Shown one piece after another: positions 43,528-50,200 of a DNA stretch of 64,000 bases; the stretch's first letter is position 1; every line of letters begins with the position of its first letter. The translations under genes and the position numbers were made by a program. Source of the DNA: an uncultured Atopobiaceae bacterium (lineage in GTDB: Bacteria > Actinomycetota > Coriobacteriia > Coriobacteriales > Atopobiaceae); the NCBI GenBank assembly GCA_944322145.1, contig CALUNW010000004.1, forward strand, positions 177,807 through 241,806. Reading direction: 5' to 3'. The notes beneath the pieces were generated by a model. It saw nothing but the letters and a program-made list of their open reading frames with translations, was not told where the DNA came from and did no database searches.

Positions 43528-44730
43528 CTACGCCGCGGCGTCGCCGTCCTTCTCGGCCGGCGCCGGGCGGTAGGGCTGCCGCGAGCGCTCCAGGGCGAAG
43601 ATGAGCCGCACGAGCTTCTTGGTGGCGTGGGAGAGCGCCACGTTGTAGTGCTTGCCCTCGGAGCGCTTCTTCTGGAGGTACGCGGCGAAGGTGGGGTCCC
43701 AGCGGCACACGTACTTGGTGGCGTTGTAGAGCGCGTAGCGCAGGTAGCGCGAGCCGCGCTTCTCCATGCGCGGGTAGCAGTTCTTGAGCTGGCCGGACTG
43801 GTAGGTGGAGGGGGACATCCCCGCGTAGGCAAGCAGCTTGTCCGGCGTCGCAAAGCGCGAGAGGTCCCCCGCCTCGGCCAGTATCATGGCCGCCATGTTG
43901 CACCCTATGCCAGGGATGGTGGTCATGGGCGAGCCGAGCCCGTCCATGATGGCGCCGATGGATGCCTCCACCTCACGGATCTCCGCCCCCAGCTCGCGGA
44001 TGAGGCGGATGGTGTGCTGCAGCTCCATGGACTTGGCCGGCATGTCCGAGCCTATGGAGCTCGCCGCCGCCTCCCTGATCTTTGTCGCCATCTCGTCGCG
44101 CAGGTGGTTGCGCGAGCTCGCCGCCAGCAGCTCCCGCAGCTCCCCCTCGCTCGCCCCGGCCACCTGCCGCGCGCCCGGGTAGCTCTCCAGCAGCGCGTAG
44201 ACCGACGTCATGTGCAGCGTGGGGACCAGCTTCTCCAGCTCGGGGAACAGGATGCACACCAGGCGCGATACCGACTGCTTGAGCTTAGCGCGGTCCCGCA
44301 CCTTGTCGAAGCGGTAGCGCGTGAGGGACTTGAGGTCCTCGCCGCGCAGGGCCTCCGCGCGGTAGGGCTTGAGGCCCTTGCCCGAGATGAGCATCGCGGC
44401 GATGTTGCGCGCGTCCACGCGGTCGGTCTTGGTCTTGCGCAGCGTGAGGCTCTTGCGGTAGAGGTTGGCCGAGAGCGGGTTGAGGACGTAGGTGTCCAGC
44501 TCGTTGGCCAGCAGGAACCCGAGGATGTTGTAGCTGTAGTGGCCGGTGGCCTCCAGCCCCACCCGCACGTCCTCCCCGGGCGTGGCGCACGCCGCTATCT
44601 TCTTGGTGAGAAGGACGAAGCCGTCGTGGCTGTTGGGTATCGTGAAGACGTCCTCCAGGACCTCGTAGTCGGAGTTGAGGATGAAGCAGTCGTGCTTGTC
44701 CTTGGCCACGTCGATTCCCACGGAGATCAT
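43528..44730 (-). CDS. IS110-family DEDD transposase (Piv-like recombinase)
   Basis: A 400-residue recombinase. The N-terminal RuvC-like DEDD domain shows Asp7 (GIDVAKDKH), Glu60 (VGLEATGHY), and Asp103 and Asp106 (KTDRVDARN). The C-terminal Transposase_20 domain has TTIPGIGCNMAAMILAEAGD and AYAGMSPSTYQSG with the conserved serine. It appears intact. Relatives include bridge-RNA-guided IS110 transposases and the DNA invertase Piv of Moraxella. It lies in the middle of the segment bounded by the inverted leader blocks of genes B and C. The ATG at 44730 starts right at the domain, as in the family. Confidence 0.92.
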   Translation of the reverse strand: MISVGIDVAKDKHDCFILNSDYEVLEDVFTIPNSHDGFVLLTKKIAACATPGEDVRVGLEATGHYSYNILGFLLANELDTYVLNPLSANLYRKSLTLRKTKTDRVDARNIAAMLISGKGLKPYRAEALRGEDLKSLTRYRFDKVRDRAKLKQSVSRLVCILFPELEKLVPTLHMTSVYALLESYPGARQVAGASEGELRELLAASSRNHLRDEMATKIREAAASSIGSDMPAKSMELQHTIRLIRELGAEIREVEASIGAIMDGLGSPMTTIPGIGCNMAAMILAEAGDLSRFATPDKLLAYAGMSPSTYQSGQLKNCYPRMEKRGSRYLRYALYNATKYVCRWDPTFAAYLQKKRSEGKHYNVALSHATKKLVRLIFALERSRQPYRPAPAEKDGDAAA

Positions 44731-44913
44731 GAGCGCCCCCTTCTTCTTCCGGCCGCCCCGGGCTCGCCGGGGCCCGCCACTGCCCGCAGTTAATACGTAT
44801 CCCCTCGGGCGGGCTTTGAGACCGGCGGCTGCCGGCGGCCGCCCCCGCCTTTGCCTATAATTGACCGCGTTCCCGCCCGTCCGCGGCCGGCCCCGCCCGG
44901 CCCGCGCCCCAAG
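44731..44913 (-). ncRNA. Candidate IS110 bridge RNA region (left end)
   Basis: About 180 GC-rich non-coding bases upstream of the transposase start with several self-complementary stretches, for example GGCGGCTGCCGGCGGCC and GCCCCGGGCTCGCCGGGGC. In IS110-group elements this is where the bridge RNA is encoded. I have not folded it, and target- or donor-binding loops are not identified. Confidence 0.4.
44856..44861 (+). promoter_or_regulatory. -10 element upstream of the membrane protein gene
   Basis: Consensus TATAAT, 68 bases upstream of the ATG at 44930, inside the presumed end of the IS110 element, so the element may supply the promoter for that gene. Confidence 0.5.
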
Positions 44914-44929
44914 CCGTCCGGGAGGACCC

Positions 44930-46738
44930 ATGCCAACACGCACGGGGGGCGCCCACCTCGCCGCCCCCGCCCAGGCGTCCCCGCGCCTCTGCCCGAGGGA
45001 CCGCTCGCGCCTCGCCGCGCTGGGCGTCGCCCTCGTCACCTTCGTCGCGAGCCTGCCGCTGCTGCTCTCCTACATCCCCCACAACGACCTCATGGACCTC
45101 ATCTTCCACCTCTACCGCATCGACGGCATCGCTGAGGGCCTGAGGGACGGGCAGTTCCCCGTGAGGATGCAGACCACGCAGCTCAACGGGTACGGCTACC
45201 CGGTCTCCGTGTGCTACGGGGACCTCTTCCTCTACATACCCGCCGCGCTGAGGCTGCTGGGCCTCTCCATGCGGGCGTCCTATGGGGTCTTCGTCCTTCT
45301 CGCCAACGCGTTCTGCGCCGTCATGACGTACGTGACCTTCCGCAGGATGTTCCAGTCACGCGCGGTGGGCATGGTGGCGTGCGCGCTGTGGACGCTCTCG
45401 CCCTACCGCCTGTTCGACCGGCTGTGGCTCTCCTCCTCCGCGGGTGAGTACGTTGCCCTGGGGTTCTTCCCGCTCATAGCGTACGGGCTCTTCTCGATGT
45501 TCTTCGCCGAGCGGCGGGGCGCCTCGCGCCTGGGGTGGCTCTGGTGCGCGCTCGGCGTGGCGGGGGTCATCTACTCCCACGTCATCAGCACGCTCCTCGC
45601 CTTCGTGCTGTTCTTCCCCTTCCTGGTGGCGCTGCTCGTCTTCAGGCACGACGCGCGGGCCTGGGGGCAGGTGGGTCTCGCCGCGCTGGCGGCGCTGCTG
45701 CTCTCGCTGGGCTTCCTCGTGCCCTTTGCGGACTACTACCTCAACGCGGACCTCGCCGTGACCGCGCTTGACTCCGCGTCCAAGCGCCTCAAGGCCGCCA
45801 CGCACGCCCTGCAGCCGGCGCAGATCTTCCTCTTTGCCCCGCCGGTGACCGGCATCAGCTCCCCGCCGACCACGGTCGACGAGATGCCCTTCAGCGTGGG
45901 CTGGGCCGCCATCTCCTCTGCGCTGCTCTGGGTGGGCCTGATGGCCACCTCCCTCGGCAGGGCCGTGCCGCGCCGCGCGCGGGCGATCGGCGCCCTGGGC
46001 CTGGTCATGGCCGTGACCCTGGTGTACGTGAGCAGCGTGTACTTCCCCTGGAACGACCCCGTCCCCGCGCTCGTGGAGAAGGTCATCTCGCTGGTTGCCA
46101 CCATCCAGCACCCCTGGCGCTTCCTCGGGCCGCTGAGCTTTGTCCTGCTGTTCCTGGGCTGCCTGGCGCTGCCCGGCCTGCGCGCGCTCTCGCGCCGGGC
46201 GATGGGCGTCGCCTGCGCGGGGCTTCTCGCCCTGTGCCTCGTGGAGACGCTCATGGGGCTCACCTCCTACATGCGGCAGTGCCTCTACACGCCCGAGGAC
46301 TACACGCAGGTGGAGTCCAACGGCGGCGTGCTCGTGGGCGAGTACCTCCCCGCGGGGACGAACACCGGACCCATCCTGGCCGACGTCGACCCCCAGCCCC
46401 AGGCGACGGGGGACGCCTCCGTGGCGTCGTGGTCCCGCGAGGGCACCACGATGACGATCGAGCTCGCGGGCGGCGCCTCCGGCGGCACGGTAGACCTTCC
46501 GCTGCTGGAGTACCCCTACTACGTGCTGAGCGCGGACGCCGGGGGCTGCGAGCTCACCGGCGACGGCCCCAACAACACGCTCTCCATCGAGGTCCCCGCG
46601 GGCTACGAGGGAACCGTCACGGTGTCCTACGAGCCGCCGCTCCTCTGGGGCGCGGCAGCCGTCGCGAGCGCCGTCTCCGCCGCCGGCGCGTGCGCGCTCG
46701 TGGTGGCGAGAAGGGCGCGCGCCCGTCACGCCGCGTAG
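44930..46738 (+). CDS. Polytopic membrane protein, glycosyltransferase-C-like
   Basis: A 602-residue membrane protein with about eleven to thirteen hydrophobic helices between residues 25 and 440, then an extracytoplasmic beta-rich domain (about 460-570) and a last helix near the C-terminus. After the first helix is HNDLMDLIFHLYRIDGIAEGL; an acidic pair in the first outer loop is typical of GT-C enzymes and YfhO-like proteins that use polyprenyl-phosphate sugars. I cannot name the substrate. Sugar transfer to wall polymer or surface proteins would fit the locus (inference). GGAGG precedes the ATG. Confidence 0.7.
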   Translation: MPTRTGGAHLAAPAQASPRLCPRDRSRLAALGVALVTFVASLPLLLSYIPHNDLMDLIFHLYRIDGIAEGLRDGQFPVRMQTTQLNGYGYPVSVCYGDLFLYIPAALRLLGLSMRASYGVFVLLANAFCAVMTYVTFRRMFQSRAVGMVACALWTLSPYRLFDRLWLSSSAGEYVALGFFPLIAYGLFSMFFAERRGASRLGWLWCALGVAGVIYSHVISTLLAFVLFFPFLVALLVFRHDARAWGQVGLAALAALLLSLGFLVPFADYYLNADLAVTALDSASKRLKAATHALQPAQIFLFAPPVTGISSPPTTVDEMPFSVGWAAISSALLWVGLMATSLGRAVPRRARAIGALGLVMAVTLVYVSSVYFPWNDPVPALVEKVISLVATIQHPWRFLGPLSFVLLFLGCLALPGLRALSRRAMGVACAGLLALCLVETLMGLTSYMRQCLYTPEDYTQVESNGGVLVGEYLPAGTNTGPILADVDPQPQATGDASVASWSREGTTMTIELAGGASGGTVDLPLLEYPYYVLSADAGGCELTGDGPNNTLSIEVPAGYEGTVTVSYEPPLLWGAAAVASAVSAAGACALVVARRARARHAA

Positions 46739-46775
46739 GGCGGCCCGTGCCGGCCGACGCGGGGCGGTACGGGCG

Positions 46776-48050
46776 CTATCGCCGGTGCAGCAGGAAGTCG
46801 GCGGCGGAGACGATCCTGATGCCGTCGACGTCGGTCGGGTAGCTGCCGCGCATGGCCACGACCTCCTTGGGGTAGGAGTCCCTCACCGCCCGCAGCGGCG
46901 CGAGCTCGCGCTCCATGGTCGCCGGGTCGGTCATGTCCTCGGTGACCTGCACGTAGAGGCGCTCGCCGGCGCGCGTGGCGACGAAGTCCACCTCGCCGGC
47001 GCGCAGCTTGCCCACCGAGACCTCGTAGCCGTCGTAGAGCAGCTGGAGGTAGACCATGTTCTCGAAGACGCGCCCCTGGTCCGCGTCGCGGTACCCCTGC
47101 AGGTAGCTCCTGAGGCCCGTGTCCACCACGTAGTGCTTGCCGCCGGTCTTGAGAAGCTCCTTGCCCCGTATGTCGTAGCGCCGCGCGCGGTAGAAGAGGT
47201 AGGCCTCCCTCAGCGCCGCGATGTAGGCGTCCACGGTGTCGTTGGCCACGCGGGAGCCCTCCGAGCGCACCGCCCCCGCGATGCTGTTCACGGACCCCTC
47301 GTTGCCCACGTTGTCGGAGAGGAAGTCGCAGAGGCGCCGGAGCAGGTCCGGGTTGGTGACCTGGCGCCTGCCCCTGCGGCGGTCGCGCTCCAGGATGTCC
47401 CGCACGACCACGGTGTCGTAGAGCGAGCTCATGTACGTGCGGTGCCGCTCGGGGTCGGGCTCGGAGAGCGCGAGGAAGGGCATGCCGCCGTAGCGGCGGT
47501 ACTGGTCGAGGAGCGCCTGAAGCGAGCCGTAGGACCCGTCGGAGAGCCTCACGAGGTCGGCCTGGGCGCTCCCCGCGCCGAACCACTCTGCCCCGCGGAA
47601 GTCGAGGTACTCGGCAAAGGTGAGGGGCAGCATCTGCACCTCGACGTAACGGCCCGAGAGAAACGTAGAGAGCTCGCTCGAGAGCAGGAAGGCGTTGGAC
47701 CCCGTGACGTAGATGTCGCAGTCGAGGTCCACCCGCAGGGCGTTGATCGCCCGCTCCCATCCCTCGACCTGCTGCAGCTCGTCGAAGAAGAGGTAGGGCC
47801 GCTCGACCCCGTCCGCCCGCCTGCGGACGATGGCGTAGAGGTCGCGGTAGTCTCCGATGCCGTCGAACTCCATCGACTCCATCTTGAACGAGAGGAGCCG
47901 CCCCTCGGCCACGCCCTCCCCGGCGAGGCGCTCGCGCACCATGTCGAGCAGCGTCGACTTGCCGCAGCGCCTCACGCCCGTGACGACCTTGATGAGGTCC
48001 TGGTCCCGGAAGCGAAGGAGCTCGTCAAGGTACTTCTGGCGGATGATCAC
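46776..48050 (-). CDS. AAA ATPase with C-terminal DUF4143 domain (copy 2)
   Basis: A 424-residue paralogue of the ATPase at 42109. Walker A is VVTGVRRCGKSTLLD, Walker B is YLFFDELQQ, then DIYVTGSNAFLLSSELSTFLSGRY, the DUF4143 segment YDIRGKELLKTGGKHYVVDTGLR, and EVDFVATRAGERLYVQ. The start is GTG at 48050, because GGAGG lies five bases upstream and it aligns with copy 1; an ATG at 48062 has no ribosome site. A nested palindrome lies over its leader, of the same design as at copy 1 but with different sequence. Confidence 0.88.
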   Translation of the reverse strand: MIIRQKYLDELLRFRDQDLIKVVTGVRRCGKSTLLDMVRERLAGEGVAEGRLLSFKMESMEFDGIGDYRDLYAIVRRRADGVERPYLFFDELQQVEGWERAINALRVDLDCDIYVTGSNAFLLSSELSTFLSGRYVEVQMLPLTFAEYLDFRGAEWFGAGSAQADLVRLSDGSYGSLQALLDQYRRYGGMPFLALSEPDPERHRTYMSSLYDTVVVRDILERDRRRGRRQVTNPDLLRRLCDFLSDNVGNEGSVNSIAGAVRSEGSRVANDTVDAYIAALREAYLFYRARRYDIRGKELLKTGGKHYVVDTGLRSYLQGYRDADQGRVFENMVYLQLLYDGYEVSVGKLRAGEVDFVATRAGERLYVQVTEDMTDPATMERELAPLRAVRDSYPKEVVAMRGSYPTDVDGIRIVSAADFLLHRR

Positions 48051-48060
48051 GGCCACCTCC

Positions 48061-48097
48061 ATGTGAAAGTTCTGCATCAGATGCAAGTTTTTCACAT
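48061..48097 (-). promoter_or_regulatory. Nested palindrome at the start of ATPase copy 2
   Basis: ATGTGAAA (48061-48068) pairs with TTTCACAT (48090-48097), and an inner TGCAT/ATGCA pairs within. Two nested arms around a small centre repeat the plan seen at 43430-43471. It lies 11 bases upstream of the GTG start. Confidence 0.65.
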
Positions 48098-48145
48098 AAT
48101 AGAGGATGCGCGTGAGAGAAATGCGGGTCCGCGGGCGAAAACAAT

Positions 48146-48178
48146 GTGAAAGATTTGCCCGTGGAGCAGATCTTTCAC
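48146..48178. promoter_or_regulatory. Second GTGAAA palindrome near ATPase copy 2
   Basis: GTGAAAGAT (48146-48154) pairs exactly with ATCTTTCAC (48170-48178). The half-site GTGAAA is the same as in the palindrome at 48061-48097, suggesting two sites for one regulator. Confidence 0.55.
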
Positions 48179-48228
48179 CCGTCGGGAGGGCCGACGGCGC
48201 CTCGCGCGACCCGGCGAGGGTCTGCTGC

Positions 48229-48294
48229 CGAGTAAGAGCTTCTTGCGAGAACGGGGTCCGATTGGGCCCCGTTCTTGCATATCGCTCTTACTCG
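48229..48294. repeat. 66-base nested palindrome in the gap upstream of ATPase copy 2
   Basis: CGAGTAAGAGC (48229-48239) pairs exactly with GCTCTTACTCG (48284-48294); inside it GAACGGGG-type arms pair again. The gap 48051-48401 has no gene; besides these palindromes I see nothing in it. Confidence 0.6.
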
Positions 48295-48401
48295 ACGAGG
48301 GGCGCCGATGGGCTCGAGCGCTACGAATGGCAATCAACCTCCCGGTCGCGTGATTCGGAAAATACCGAATGAGATTCTCGGAAAACTGACCCCTAGATCC
48401 G

Positions 48402-49241
48402 TTACATCGACGAGAGCATCTCCCGCACGGTCTCGCAGCATTCCCGCAGGCTGATCCCGGAGGCGTAGGGATTCCTCCGGGCGTACTTGTCCCACTGCGC
48501 AAGCATCCACCCGTCGGCCTCGATCTCGTTGAGCACCCGCCCCCACTGCGCCATCCTGGCCGAGCTCCCCCTCTTCTCGCATGTGGCGTCCAGGGCGGCG
48601 CGCAGGGTCCGCCGGTCGCAGTCCGCGCCCCGCAGCCTCCACAGCACGTGTATGTCATAGAAGTCGCGCGGGCGCGTGTTCACGACTCCGCGGGAGACCA
48701 CCGTCTCCAGCTTCTCCGCCAGCACCGTCTCCAGGGGGTACGATACCAGGTTGATGGACCCCTCGCCAAACAGCAACGGATACTCATACTCCACAGGCTC
48801 CGGGGTGATCTTGTCGCCGGTGGTCACGTCGATGGTGAGGGGCACCGCCATCGGAGGGTAAACCGCCCTGAGGTGCACCCGGATGCCGGGGTACTCGTCC
48901 GCCTCGCGTATATCCTCGGTGCGGTCGAACTCGAACTCCCAGTCGTCGTCGGACGGCACCGAGGCAATCTCCCGGAACACCGACTCCGCGGACTCGTGGG
49001 TGAGGTCAAACCCGCGGACGGTCGTGTCTAGGTCCATGGTGGTGCGAGACGCCACGCCGACGAGGGACGAGATGAGCACCCCTCCCTTGACGATGGCCCT
49101 CTCACGCCAGCCCGACCTGGACAGCCTCTCGAGCAGCCTCTCAATCAGATAGCTTTGCATGAGGGCCTGTGGGGGTATGCCCGCCTCCCTGGCCCTGTTG
49201 TTGACGCGGGCCTTGAGCTGCGCAGCGTTGCTGGTCTTCAC
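48402..49241 (-). CDS. AbiEii-family nucleotidyltransferase toxin
   Basis: A 279-residue protein of the AbiEii/AbiGii family. The nucleotidyltransferase motif is KGGVLISSLVG followed by TTMDLDTTV (DxD metal pair). Then come IDVTTGDKITPEPVEYEYPLLF, the LAEKLETVVSRGVVNTRPRDFYDIHVLW signature with the conserved Lys and Asp, and a helical C-terminus. The start is GTG at 49241, overlapping the AbiEi stop (GTGA). Together they form a type IV toxin-antitoxin pair linked to abortive infection. Confidence 0.9.
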   Translation of the reverse strand: MKTSNAAQLKARVNNRAREAGIPPQALMQSYLIERLLERLSRSGWRERAIVKGGVLISSLVGVASRTTMDLDTTVRGFDLTHESAESVFREIASVPSDDDWEFEFDRTEDIREADEYPGIRVHLRAVYPPMAVPLTIDVTTGDKITPEPVEYEYPLLFGEGSINLVSYPLETVLAEKLETVVSRGVVNTRPRDFYDIHVLWRLRGADCDRRTLRAALDATCEKRGSSARMAQWGRVLNEIEADGWMLAQWDKYARRNPYASGISLRECCETVREMLSSM

Positions 49242-49822
49242 AGAAGGACCTCCAAGTAGCCTCTCACCTTCGACTCGACACCGAGCCTTCGGGCGTACCC
49301 CATGAGCCTCTCGGGGTCGCGGTCCCTGCTGGCCGCGTACGCTCTCATGGCGGGGACGACGACCTGCGCGTTGATGACGCCCTGGCCGCGGACGATGTCG
49401 CACAGCGTTCTCTCTGCGTTGTAGGCCCTCACGGGATTTCCATACGGGGTCCTCACCTCGCACGCGCCGAGGTCCAGAACATCGTCCGCGCACGTGCGGC
49501 ACACGATCCCGGCCCCCCTCGCTGACTTGGCGTTGTAGGACCTCGGGAACGTCATCGTGAGTGAGAACGGGGCGCGGTCCGTCAGTCCGTGCAGGTAGAG
49601 CGCGGTCTCATCGGAGAACGTCCCCCTGGCGAATCGGTGCTGGACGATGAAGAGCTCGTCCTCCCAGACCTCCGGCAAGGCGTACAGGCCGCGGCCCACC
49701 CGGACGAGCTCCCCGGACGCAACGGCCTCGGCGAGCAGCCTCCTGGGGATGCCCTCGGAGGTCGCCTGGGCGGACGAGACGTATCCGTTGCCCTCGGCTG
49801 CGATGTCGGCCGGCGTCTTCAC
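49238..49822 (-). CDS. AbiEi-family antitoxin/transcriptional repressor
   Basis: A 194-residue protein. The N-terminal winged helix (SSAQATSEGIPRRLLAEAVASGELVRVGRGLYALPE) is the AbiEi DNA-binding domain. Residues about 60-194 form the antitoxin domain (FSDETALYLHGL, then VYNAERTLCDI-like sequence). AbiEi relatives bind inverted repeats in their own promoter; the AT-rich GAATATTC upstream (about 49853-49860) is a candidate site. The start is GTG at 49822 with AAGG close by. Confidence 0.9.
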   Translation of the reverse strand: MKTPADIAAEGNGYVSSAQATSEGIPRRLLAEAVASGELVRVGRGLYALPEVWEDELFIVQHRFARGTFSDETALYLHGLTDRAPFSLTMTFPRSYNAKSARGAGIVCRTCADDVLDLGACEVRTPYGNPVRAYNAERTLCDIVRGQGVINAQVVVPAMRAYAASRDRDPERLMGYARRLGVESKVRGYLEVLL

Positions 49823-50077
49823 CCTTGTCCCCTCCCTCGTACCGTTATGCTGAATATTCTTTCATATTAAGCGCGTATGTACAACCGGTCAGAGCTGCCG
49901 GAACGGGAGGCAGCCTCGGCGCCGTCCACGACGCGGTGCCTCTCCGGCGCACGGGCCCGGCGGCTCGGGCCAGTGGGAGGTTGGGCCCTGGCGGCTTCGA
50001 CCGCCGCGCGCACAGAAGAGTGCCACTGCTTGTCGCCCGCCCAGGAACTCGTGGTTGTCCGATTGCCGTTGCCTCCC

Positions 50078-50200
50078 CCTTAAAAGGAGACAACACATGA
50101 CAGCTTGCACCAACCATGGGGGGAAGGCCCGTCGCGTCGTCACCGCGGCGCTCGTGGGCGTCCTCTCCGTCGGCACCGTGCCGATGGTCGCCCTGGCGAC
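50078..50200 (+). repeat. 123-bp shared leader block, copy C
   Basis: Same block as at 36056 with two changes near the end (GTCGCCCTGGCGAC). It is head-to-head with copy B at 41786-41908. The upstream stretch from 49823 holds the AbiE promoter region and no other gene. Confidence 0.9.

Larger units (their letters stand above)
43496..44923 (-). mobile_element. IS110-family insertion element (provisional ends)
   Basis: A DEDD transposase gene (43528-44730) lies between two copies of CCGTCCGGGA, at 43496-43505 and 44914-44923. Ends placed there give a 22-base non-coding end after the gene and about 183 non-coding bases before it. A long structured left end and a very short right end are the known IS110-group layout, where the left end encodes the bridge RNA. 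The left copy of the repeat is part of the leader of the gene at 44930. No terminal inverted repeats are expected for this family. Confidence 0.6.
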
